Shown here: one piece after another, positions 57,588-64,000 of the stretch
How the letters are laid out: the number at the start of each line of letters is the position of its first letter
Position numbering within the stretch: position 1 is the stretch's first letter
Program-made: the position numbers and the translations under genes
The notes under the pieces: generated by a model
Seen by the model: only the letters and a program-made list of their open reading frames with translations
Databases searched by the model: none
Told to the model about the DNA's origin: nothing
NCBI RefSeq assembly: GCF_014202475.1
Contig: NZ_JACHGV010000002.1
Location: 496,001 to 560,000, forward strand
DNA: 64,000 nt
Direction: 5' to 3'
DNA from: Streptomyces paradoxus
GTDB taxonomy: Bacteria; Actinomycetota; Actinomycetes; Streptomycetales; Streptomycetaceae

Positions 57588-58445
57588 ATGCCCGATGCCG
57601 ACCCGATGGTTCACCGCCACCGTCTGAGCTCACAGCTTCAAGAGGCGCGCAAAAAGGCGGGCTACACACAGCCTGATGTTGCGCGGGAGACGGGATGGTC
57701 CCTGTCGAAAGTCATGCGCCTGGAGTCAGGCAGGGTGAAGATCTCCATGACCGACCTGAAAGCATTGATCAGCTTCTACGGACTCTCATCCGACGAATCG
57801 GAGAAGTTGCGTCGCGCGGCTGAGGAGGCGCGACGGCAGCCCTGGTGGTACGAGTACCGCTCCCTGCTGTCGGAGGGTTTCCAGTCCTACCTGGGCTATG
57901 AGGCGTCCGCGTCCGTGATCCGGAACTTCGAGGCGCTGTTCATCCCCGGCCTGCTGCAGACCGAGGAGTACGCGCACGTCGCCCTCCAGCAGTCCGTGGT
58001 CCCGGAGAAGGAGGAACTGCTCGACCTCCGCATGAAACGCCAGGAACGCATGCTGAGCGAATCGTCGAGCACCGAGCTGCGGTTCCTGATCGACGAGGCC
58101 GCGCTTCGAAGGGTCGTGGGCAGCAGCGAGTTGATGGAAGCTCAGGTCCGGCATCTGCAGAACGTCAGCGCGCTGGATCATGTGAGCGTCGGGGTGGTGC
58201 CTTTCAGCAGCGGACTGTACCCGCTCTTGCGTTCACCGTACGTCATCTTCGAATTCGCCAAAGCCGATCAGGAACGGGTGGTATATCTCGAGAACCCCGA
58301 CGGGAGCGTCATCCTCAACAACAAGGCGATCGTCGGTGTGCAACGGAGCGTTGAAAACTACCTCGAAGCCTTCTGGGAGATCGAGAACCGTTACGCCCGA
58401 CCCATCACTGAATGGAGCGCAAATCTTCCTCAGCTCACGGCATAA
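57588..58445 (+). CDS. XRE-family regulator with DUF5753 domain
   Basis: The 285 residues begin with an HTH (LSSQLQEARKKAGYTQPDVA, WSLSKVMRLESGRVKISMTD). The DUF5753 sensory domain follows (YLGYEASASVIRNFEALFIP, GLLQTEEYAHVAL, RMKRQERMLS, ELRFLIDEAALRRVVG, VGVVPFSSGLYPLL). This is the WhiJ-like class that works with small DUF397 proteins in Streptomyces development and antibiotic control. The partner gene is convergent here, and the two stop codons overlap by 16 bp. AAGGAG supports the ATG. Confidence 0.93.
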   Translation: MPDADPMVHRHRLSSQLQEARKKAGYTQPDVARETGWSLSKVMRLESGRVKISMTDLKALISFYGLSSDESEKLRRAAEEARRQPWWYEYRSLLSEGFQSYLGYEASASVIRNFEALFIPGLLQTEEYAHVALQQSVVPEKEELLDLRMKRQERMLSESSSTELRFLIDEAALRRVVGSSELMEAQVRHLQNVSALDHVSVGVVPFSSGLYPLLRSPYVIFEFAKADQERVVYLENPDGSVILNNKAIVGVQRSVENYLEAFWEIENRYARPITEWSANLPQLTA

Positions 58446-58624
58446 CAGGAAGGCAGGGAATTCAAAAAGGATTTCCAGGCCGCTGAACCGACCGCCAGGC
58501 AGGGCCCCTCGGAGACTTTCGAATCCCTGACCCTGACGGGACGAGTCAAAGAGACTTCGACGCAGTTTTCGCCAACACTGGCAGAACTCTTCCGCCACTC
58601 CGATGTCGGATCCGGAAAGGTCAC
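58430..58624 (-). CDS. DUF397 protein, partner of the XRE regulator
   Basis: The 64 residues match the DUF397 pattern: SEWRKSSASVGENCVEVSLT, then VRVRDSKVSEGPCLAVGSAA and WKSFLNSL. The GTG at 58624 is preceded by GGGGGAG. Such proteins act as antagonists of their cognate XRE regulators, in a toxin/antitoxin-like relation. It is antisense to, and overlaps, the last 16 bp of the regulator gene, unlike the usual same-strand arrangement. Confidence 0.85.
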   Translation of the reverse strand: MTFPDPTSEWRKSSASVGENCVEVSLTRPVRVRDSKVSEGPCLAVGSAAWKSFLNSLPSCYAVS

Positions 58625-58935
58625 GACTCCCCCAATCCCGCACTGCAGTACCACGCACAGTCAGCCTGTGGCCGTCAGTATGACGGCAGGAGGCATGACT
58701 GCCAAGGCCGCCGAAATGCCGATGATCTCGACACCGGTTTTCGGCCAAGAACGCGAAGAGTTTTTCACAGCAGGAAGGGGAGCGCTCGGTCAGCCGGCAA
58801 GCATCGTCCGAGTACTCCCCCACCGCGAAGCAACCTCGTCCACTCGACTCAACCAGGAAGCCTCATGGCAGATAGTAACGCGAGTTGTGTCACCGGCCAG
58901 GCCCCGCGAATAGCGAGCCCGGGCGGAGGCGTGTC
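58625..58935. other. Gene-free region
   Basis: About 310 bp between the divergent DUF397 and small membrane protein genes. No convincing gene is present; it should hold both promoters. GC is lower than average. Confidence 0.4.
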
Positions 58936-59148
58936 ATGACCCAGGTACCGCCTCCCCCGGCCGGAGGACTGTCGCAGCGAGCCCTGCTCATCGTCATCGC
59001 CTTACTGATCGGCCTGCTCACCGGCCTCGCAGCGGGCGTGCTGGCCGTACTCCTCCACGCGACGATCCTCGGTGCGGCCACCTGGGCAGGGGGCACCTTC
59101 ATCGCCATCACCATGCTGCTGTTCAAGATCTGCGAACTCTTGCGGTGA
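58936..59148 (+). CDS. Small two-helix membrane protein with a TTA codon
   Basis: The 70 residues start MTQVPPPPAGGLSQRALLIV and hold two hydrophobic helices (LIVIALLIGLLTGLAAGVLA and ATWAGGTFIAITMLLFKICE). GGAGG lies six bases before the ATG. Leu23 is encoded by TTA (59002-59004). In Streptomyces TTA needs the bldA tRNA, so translation should be developmentally controlled. The stop codon lies in the first unit of an 8-bp tandem repeat. Function unknown. Confidence 0.75.
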   Translation: MTQVPPPPAGGLSQRALLIVIALLIGLLTGLAAGVLAVLLHATILGAATWAGGTFIAITMLLFKICELLR

Positions 59149-59182
59149 GCCGGTGAGCCGGTGAGCCGGTGAGCCGGTGAAC
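59145..59182. repeat. 8-bp tandem repeat, GTGAGCCG x 4 plus a partial unit
   Basis: Four exact GTGAGCCG units and a partial fifth, beginning inside the last codons of the small membrane protein and ending five bases before the direct repeat at 59187. It may reflect slippage at an integration junction. Changing the copy number would not change the protein because the stop lies in the first unit. Confidence 0.8.
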
Positions 59183-59186
59183 AGCC

Positions 59187-59238
59187 CTCAGTGCCCGTGC
59201 CCGCTCGGCGCGGGCGCCGCGTTCTTGACCGTCAGGGG
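59187..59238. repeat. Left copy of the 52-bp direct repeat (att-like)
   Basis: Matches 63343-63394 at 49 of 52 bases; 59201-59238 is identical over 38 bp. On the minus strand it encodes PLTVKNAAPAPSGHGH and a TGA stop, a second version of the end of the radical SAM gene. This is what remains when an element integrates into the 3' end of a gene and brings its own replacement end. Confidence 0.85.
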
Positions 59239-59615
59239 TGTGGGCGTTTCGCCATGGCCCGGTTGGTCGCCCGTTCAGCGACCGGGATGGTCCGGGCGCT
59301 GGAACGCCTTCGCATGCCCCGCCCTACGCGGTCTCCCGGGTGCGCTGTCTAGCGCAAGATCAGGAAAGTCACTACCATGCGCACGATCCGGCCACAGTCG
59401 GGTCGATCAGGCGATCTTCCCTGAACGTGCGGAAGCACACTCCGCTGCGCGAGCCCCGTTCACCTTTGGGAGGGAATGGTGTCCCAACCCCCTAGGCTCT
59501 CAGGTCGCCCCACTGGCTGGTTTTCATCGGCCACGCACTACAGTGCGTGGCCGATCCGGTTGAGCACAGTTGATCCCTCGAAGGGAAGTAGTTCACGCCA
59601 CGGCAGGGAGATCTA
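59239..59615. other. Gene-free region with a 30-bp inverted repeat upstream of the PP2C gene
   Basis: No gene is supported. The region carries the near-contiguous palindrome at 59526-59555 and must hold the PP2C promoter. GGGAG lies six bases before the GTG start. Confidence 0.5.
59526..59555. repeat. 30-bp inverted repeat upstream of the PP2C phosphatase
   Basis: ATCGGCCACGCACT and its exact complement AGTGCGTGGCCGAT are separated by two bases, 60 bp before the start codon. The two-base spacer and lack of a downstream T-run make an operator more likely than a terminator. Confidence 0.7.
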
Positions 59616-61295
59616 GTGCACGACGTCGGATCGGTACGTACTGCCGCATTCCGGGAAGAGGAGTCCGATCCCAGCGCCTTCCAGGCCAGTGCGAGCATCG
59701 TGCAGGCGGGCTTCTTCTGCTGGGAGATCGCCACAGGCGAGGTGAGCTGCGATCCGATCACCCTCGCGCTGCACGGCATGCCCGCGAGTGGCCCGTCGGA
59801 CATCTCGAGCTTCCTGGCCGCAGTGCACGAGTCCGATCTGGCCGATGTACGCGATGCCTTGGGACTGATAGCGGAATCCTGCGGCAACTACCAGATCGAG
59901 TACCGCGTCACTGCCGGCCACGGCCGCCACCGGTCCCTGGAAGCCCGGGGCCGCGTCCTGCCCGGCGCCGACGGGCTGCCGGCCCGCATGGTCGGAGTGG
60001 TCATGGATACGACCGCCGTCCATGAACGCCACGAGGCGGAGAGGCGGCGGTTGTACGAGCGCGCCACCCGTGAACGCTGGATGCGGGAGCTGACCGCGGC
60101 TCTGGCCGCCGCGGTGACGGTCAAGGACATCATGGCCGCCGCACAGGCAGGACTGCGTACGTTCGGAGCGGACGCGCTGGCGGTGATCACCCCGGAGGGA
60201 GACCGGTTGACCGTCGTCGCCTCATGCGCCGACGACGCGCAGGGTGAGGACTCCCTGCGCGTCCTCGACGCGATGGCCCGCACACTCGTGGAGGAGTCAC
60301 TCGCACGTAGGGCGCCCGTTCTCATCGGCTCCGCGGACGCACTGATCACCGGTTTTCCGCACCTGGCACCACTTGCGCAGCCGGCCCCGCAGGCGTGGGC
60401 CGCACTGCCGCTGACGGACTCGCGCGGCCGCATCAGTTCATGCCTCGTCAGTTTCCCCGAGCCGCAGGAGTTTCTGCACGAGGAGCGGGCCCTCCTGGTC
60501 GCCGCCATGGGACTGCTCGCCCAGTCACTGGAGCGAGCCGGCATGTACGAGTCGGAACACGCACTCGCCACCGAGCTCCAGCGTGGCATGCTGCCGCGCG
60601 GGCCGCTCACGGTGCCGGGTGTGACCATCGCCGCCCGCTACCAGGCCGCCACCTCCGGCATGTGGATCGGTGGCGACTGGTACGACGCCATCAGCCTGCC
60701 CGACGGCGGGGTGGCTCTGGTCATAGGAGATGTGCAGGGACACAGCGTTCACGCCGCGTCTCTCATGGGGCGGCTGCGTACCGCCGTGCATGCCTACGCG
60801 AACGAAGGGCACCCGCCCGCGGCCGTCCTGGAACGCACCAACCGCCTGCTGACCGAGCTGAACTCGGACCCGGACAGTGCCCTGTTCGCCACATGCTGTT
60901 ACATGGCGCTCAACCCCTCCGACGGAACGCTCCTGGTGTGCCGGGCAGGCCATCCGTCCCCGGCGCTGATCACGCCCCGCAGGCCACCGCGCCTCCTGGA
61001 CGTCCCCGGCGGCCTCCCTCTGGGGATCGACCGGGAGCAGCGGTACCCGACGACCCGCCTGCGCATCACTCCGGGCAGCGTGCTCGCACTGACCACCGAC
61101 GGCCTGCTCGAGGCCGTGAACAAGGACATCGACCAGGGCACCGAGAGGTTTCTCCAGGGGCTGCGAGGCGCTCCCACTGCGGACCTGGAGATCGTTGTCG
61201 ACGACCTCCTCGCCAGTACGCGGAAGGCTCACGGCCTGGGCGACGACGTCGCTCTGCTGCTCGCTCGTCTGAACCGGCCCGACGGCCGCAGCTGA
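59616..61295 (+). CDS. PAS-GAF-PP2C (SpoIIE-type) protein phosphatase
   Basis: The 559 residues comprise an N-terminal PAS/PAC region (about 20-140; AGFFCWEIATGEVSCDPITL), a GAF domain (about 150-310; FGADALAVITPEGDRLTVVA) and a SpoIIE-type PP2C domain (about 320-555). The metal Asp residues are in WIGGDWYDA and VIGDVQGHS, with LTTDGLLEA and GDDVALLLARL at the end. These phosphatases usually dephosphorylate anti-anti-sigma factors. Helix ELQRGMLP is the family linker. No anti-sigma gene is adjacent. It lies within the repeat-bounded segment. Confidence 0.93.
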   Translation: MHDVGSVRTAAFREEESDPSAFQASASIVQAGFFCWEIATGEVSCDPITLALHGMPASGPSDISSFLAAVHESDLADVRDALGLIAESCGNYQIEYRVTAGHGRHRSLEARGRVLPGADGLPARMVGVVMDTTAVHERHEAERRRLYERATRERWMRELTAALAAAVTVKDIMAAAQAGLRTFGADALAVITPEGDRLTVVASCADDAQGEDSLRVLDAMARTLVEESLARRAPVLIGSADALITGFPHLAPLAQPAPQAWAALPLTDSRGRISSCLVSFPEPQEFLHEERALLVAAMGLLAQSLERAGMYESEHALATELQRGMLPRGPLTVPGVTIAARYQAATSGMWIGGDWYDAISLPDGGVALVIGDVQGHSVHAASLMGRLRTAVHAYANEGHPPAAVLERTNRLLTELNSDPDSALFATCCYMALNPSDGTLLVCRAGHPSPALITPRRPPRLLDVPGGLPLGIDREQRYPTTRLRITPGSVLALTTDGLLEAVNKDIDQGTERFLQGLRGAPTADLEIVVDDLLASTRKAHGLGDDVALLLARLNRPDGRS

Positions 61296-61566
61296 CCCGG
61301 TTCTGACCCGGCCTCTTCCCACAGGCATTGCGCATCCAGCACCGCACCCACCTCCCAGACGGCTGACTGGCAGAGACGGTGCTGACCGATGCAGGGGCAG
61401 CGAGCGGCGAAGAACCGCGACCTCCGTCGAACGCCACCATCATGCAGGGTAATTTACGTCGGTGGCTGGGACTGCCCGGTCATGCTCCATGCGGCCCTGA
61501 GCATGCGCATCGGCAACGCCGCCGGATGTCGCGAATGGCAGAGATTACCGAGAAGCGAGCTGACGT
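61296..61566. other. Gene-free region upstream of the terpene synthase
   Basis: About 270 bp with no supported gene; it includes the terpene synthase promoter. No strong hairpin separates it from the PP2C gene, so read-through from that gene is possible. The ribosome site before the synthase ATG is weak. Confidence 0.4.
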
Positions 61567-62562
61567 ATGGACAATTTCCGGATTCCGGACCTCTTCATAC
61601 CCGTACCGGCAGCGCTCAATCCGGAACTCCAAGAGGCGACGGCGGCCGCGGAGGCCTGGCTGGACGAGTTCGGTCTGGTGCCCACCGAGGAGGCACGTCG
61701 ACATGTGCAGCGCACTCGTGTGGACCGGCTCACTGCCTGGTTGTGCCCGAGCGCCTCACGGGAGGCGTTGACGCTGATCACCCAGTGGAACGCATGGCTG
61801 TTCCAGTTGGACGACCAGTTCGACGACGACCCGGTGCGCGGTTACCAACCCGAGCGGTGGCGGGAGGCGTTCGGGCCGTTGTTCGCCGTCTTCGACGGAA
61901 CCGTTTCGGCCGGGCGACTGGCGCGTTCCCTGGCCGATCTGTGGCGCCGCACGAAGGCCGTCCGTTCTTCCGCATGGCAGCGAAGGTTCGTCCCGCACCT
62001 GTTGTGGTACTTCGACAGCTACCGGGCCGACATGATTTATCGGGAGGAAGGGCGCGTACCCGGCCTGCAGCAGTATCTCGCCCATCGCCGCGCCTCATTC
62101 GCGTTCGACGCCGTCCTCGATCTGATGGAGATCGGTACCGGTGTGGACCTGTCCGACGAACTGCATGCTCACCCGGCCTTCGCGGACATGCGCGAGGCGG
62201 TGATCTACGCGAATGCCTGCATCAACGATCTCTACTCGCTGCCCAAAGAACTCGCGCATGACTATGCGTTCAACGCCGTCACGGTGATCTGCCATCATCA
62301 CCGGTGCAGCCTCCAGGAGGCGGTGGAGCGAGTGGCCGTGATGCAGGCCGGATACGTCCAGCGCATCATCGATCTCGAGCAGGTCCTGCCCGGGCGGCTG
62401 ACGTGTTCCGGCCTCGCCGACGACCTCGTCGACGACGCGATGCGCTGCGTCAGGGACTTCCACGCGCTCACCGCTGGGAACGTCGCCTGGTCGAAGGAGA
62501 CCGGGCGCTATGCGGAAGTAGAAGCCGAACCAACCTATCTGACGGATCTTTTCATTCCGTAG
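61567..62562 (+). CDS. Class I terpene synthase, product unknown
   Basis: The 331 residues carry all class I hallmarks: the aspartate-rich motif DDQFD (82-86), the pyrophosphate-sensor Arg174, the NSE triad NDLYSLPKE (220-228) and the RY pair (314-315) near the C terminus. The enzyme ionises a prenyl diphosphate, probably farnesyl or geranyl diphosphate, in a Mg-dependent way. Neither a prenyltransferase nor a P450 gene is adjacent, so it is an orphan. Oddly DLFIP occurs near the start (8-12) and again as the last five residues. The specific product cannot be told from sequence. Confidence 0.93.
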   Translation: MDNFRIPDLFIPVPAALNPELQEATAAAEAWLDEFGLVPTEEARRHVQRTRVDRLTAWLCPSASREALTLITQWNAWLFQLDDQFDDDPVRGYQPERWREAFGPLFAVFDGTVSAGRLARSLADLWRRTKAVRSSAWQRRFVPHLLWYFDSYRADMIYREEGRVPGLQQYLAHRRASFAFDAVLDLMEIGTGVDLSDELHAHPAFADMREAVIYANACINDLYSLPKELAHDYAFNAVTVICHHHRCSLQEAVERVAVMQAGYVQRIIDLEQVLPGRLTCSGLADDLVDDAMRCVRDFHALTAGNVAWSKETGRYAEVEAEPTYLTDLFIP

Positions 62563-63342
62563 AATTCCCGACCCTCGCCCAAGCACACCAATCCGCGGCC
62601 GTGCGCACCACAGATCGACGCCACGGCCGGGCGAGATCCTCCGGGAGCCACAGGTGGTGGCGGTTCCCGCTGGTACCGCCTCCCCCGACTGCGCCATGCC
62701 CGGCCGAGGCTGGGCCGTCGAGCCTTGTCGACCGCATCCATCCCGGCAGGAACTACGCATCGTGCCGGACGCACCGCTCCGAGGCGTCCGCCCTGGCGCG
62801 AAATTCCACGCACGCCTCTTGACCACCTATACCTACCGGTCAGTACGCTCACGCCACCCTAGAGACACCGGTGTCCTCCTGCCCCGTGCGGCCCGGCGAA
62901 CCGGCCCCTCGGCATGCCCCCGCACGCCTGTACAGCCACAGCTCCCGTGACCCGGGAACCGCCCCAGCGCTGTCCTCCGTCAGAACGCGCGGACACGATC
63001 AACCATGACCCTTGCTCGACCAGCCGGAAGGGGCCGCGGCACCATGAGCCGCTCACCGCGGCCCCTTCCGGCACCCAGTCCACAGCACGCCACCAGCAAC
63101 CCACGTGCGACCAGCCAGGTCGGACGCGAGCCTGGCGGGCTGCTGCTCCAGGCGTCCGGCACCGGCTTCTCTGGCGGCAAGCGCTGATTGCTCTGCGAGC
63201 GGTGAGCGGAGCGAGCCGCTTCGATCGAGTAGCGGCACTGGTGGACCAGGACGAGAAGCACCCACCGAAGCCGGCACGGCCGACACCTCGTCCTTGCTCA
63301 CCCCCGCCAGGCCTCCATCACCCGATCGAGCGCTTCGCCCAC
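62563..63342. other. Gene-free stretch at the right end of the repeat-bounded segment
   Basis: About 780 bp with only weak, Arg/Pro-rich frames in all six readings and no family signature. It includes a perfect 17-bp inverted repeat at 63023-63072. It could be what is left of deleted element genes such as a recombinase; I see no recognisable remnant. Confidence 0.5.
63023..63072. repeat. Perfect 17-bp inverted repeat with 16-base loop
   Basis: GCCGGAAGGGGCCGCGG (63023-63039) and its exact complement (63056-63072) flank 16 bases. Its location about 500 bp past the terpene synthase fits a distant terminator or an element-end structure. There is no T-run on either side. Confidence 0.6.
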
Positions 63343-63394
63343 CTCAGTGCGAGTGACCGCTCGGCGCGGGCGCCGCGTTCTTGACCGTCAGGGG
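63343..63394. repeat. Right copy of the 52-bp direct repeat (att-like)
   Basis: This is the present 3' end of the radical SAM gene, encoding PLTVKNAAPAPSGHSH and its stop. It matches 59187-59238 at 49 of 52 bases, with 63357-63394 identical. Confidence 0.85.
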
Positions 63395-64000
63395 CAGCAG
63401 CTTCTTGCCCGTCGGGCCGATCTGGATGCTCGTGTCCATCTGCGGACACACCCCGCAGTCGAAGCACGGCGTCCAGCGGCAGTCGTCGACCTCGGTCTCG
63501 TCGAGGGCGTCCTGCCAGTCCTCCCAGAGCCAGTCCTTGTCCAGGCCGGAGTCGAGGTGGTCCCAGGGGAGGACCTCCTCGTAGGTGCGCTCGCGGGTGG
63601 TGTACCAGTCGACGTCGACACCGAACGGGGCGAGGGCCTTGTCCGCGCAGGCCATCCAGCGGTCGTACGAGAAGTGCTCGCGCCAGCCGTCGAAGCGGCC
63701 GCCGTCGTCGTAGACCGCGCGGATGACCGCGCCGATGCGGCGGTCGCCCCGGGAGAGGAGGCCCTCGACGATGCCGGGCTTGCCGTCGTGGTAGCGGAAG
63801 CCGATCGAGCGGCCGTACTTCTTGTCGCCGCGGATCTTGTCCCGCAGCTTCTGCAGACGGGCGTCCGTCTCCTCGGCGGAGAGCTGCGGGGCCCACTGGA
63901 ACGGCGTGTGCGGCTTGGGGACGAAGCCGCCGATCGAGACGGTGCAGCGGATGTCGTTGGAACGGGAGACCTCGCGGCCCTTGGCGATGACCTTCGTCGC
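63344..64000 (-). CDS. TIGR03960-family B12-binding radical SAM protein, C-terminal part only
   Basis: The last 218 residues are present; the gene continues off the right edge. Visible blocks are SRSNDIRCTVSIGGFVPKPH, TPFQWAPQLSAEETDARLQK and the Cys cluster CRWTPCFDCGVC near the C terminus, all typical of the family. It normally sits next to the DUF2344 gene found here at 52892-53674, and both are on the same strand. Its 3' end is duplicated at 59187, showing that DNA was inserted at this point without breaking the protein. Confidence 0.92.
   Translation of the reverse strand, partial: ATKVIAKGREVSRSNDIRCTVSIGGFVPKPHTPFQWAPQLSAEETDARLQKLRDKIRGDKKYGRSIGFRYHDGKPGIVEGLLSRGDRRIGAVIRAVYDDGGRFDGWREHFSYDRWMACADKALAPFGVDVDWYTTRERTYEEVLPWDHLDSGLDKDWLWEDWQDALDETEVDDCRWTPCFDCGVCPQMDTSIQIGPTGKKLLPLTVKNAAPAPSGHSH

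Larger units (their letters stand above)
59187..63394. mobile_element. Putative integrated element bounded by att-like direct repeats, without a visible integrase
   Basis: The 4.2 kb segment between the two repeats contains a PAS-GAF-PP2C gene, a terpene synthase gene and about 780 bp without genes. The repeats duplicate the end of the radical SAM gene, so insertion left that gene's reading frame intact. No recombinase, replication or transfer gene is visible. It is therefore either a decayed integrative element or one moved by a recombinase elsewhere. Confidence 0.55.

Noticed and set aside
62563..63342. Integrase or transposase remnant at the right end of the repeat-bounded segment
   Set aside because: I read all frames and found no tyrosine or serine recombinase motif. 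The frames are short and Arg/Pro-rich, as in random GC-rich DNA.

Overview
The window is high-GC actinobacterial DNA and almost certainly comes from a Streptomyces chromosome. The evidence is the very strong GC bias at third codon positions (which creates long shadow frames on the opposite strand), many GTG starts, ATGA/GTGA stop-start overlaps, an ANTAR protein, an XRE/DUF5753 regulator with a DUF397 partner, and the gene order lepA, rpsT, holA, comEC, comEA, leuS, rsfS, nadD, proA, proB, obg, rpmA, rplU, rne. From memory (not checked) this order matches the lepA-to-rne region of Streptomyces coelicolor.

Layout. 0-2 kb: the end of a hybrid histidine kinase and a translationally coupled stand-alone response regulator. 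2-16.9 kb: housekeeping genes. These are an acyl-CoA synthetase, lepA divergent from rpsT, holA, a YceI protein, an arylamine N-acetyltransferase coupled to comEC/comEA, and DegV. 17-20 kb: leuS with a leader that encodes a short peptide containing three consecutive leucine codons followed by an intrinsic terminator. 20.3-23.3 kb: a coupled redox pair, a cytochrome-b-like membrane protein and a NuoF-like/ferredoxin fusion. 23.3-24.2 kb: two identical tRNA-Ala(GGC) genes around two tiny zinc-ribbon genes. 24.2-29.8 kb: a histidine phosphatase, rsfS, an LCP-family envelope protein, nadD, two tiny membrane proteins and an M48 peptidase. 29.8-34.8 kb: two related one-pass membrane proteins with leaderless-type promoters, then proA and proB. 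35-42.4 kb: a cell-wall glycopolymer locus with two TagF-like polymerases, a GT2 transferase and a fused TarI-like cytidylyltransferase/SDR. 42.8-46 kb: two exported proteins, PhoD and an FG-GAP propeller. 46-53.7 kb: obg, rpmA, rplU, a large RNase E/G and a DUF2344 protein. 53.7-55 kb: a repeat-built membrane protein.

55-63.3 kb is accessory. It holds a GNAT/HTH/DUF2975 operon with palindromic operators, a GAF-ANTAR protein, an XRE regulator convergent with DUF397, a TTA-codon membrane peptide, a PAS-GAF-PP2C phosphatase and an orphan class I terpene synthase. The last two lie in a 4.1 kb segment bounded by a 52-bp near-perfect direct repeat (38 bp identical). The repeat duplicates the 3' end, stop codon included, of the radical SAM gene that enters from the right edge. 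That is the footprint of site-specific integration into a gene's 3' end, but no integrase is visible.

Genes that appear to work together are the envelope genes (LCP protein, TagF-like pair, GT2, TarIJ-like enzyme), the translation genes (lepA, rpsT, leuS, rsfS, obg, L21, L27, RNase E/G), the proline pathway (proB, proA), and the radical SAM/DUF2344 pair that the accessory island now separates.
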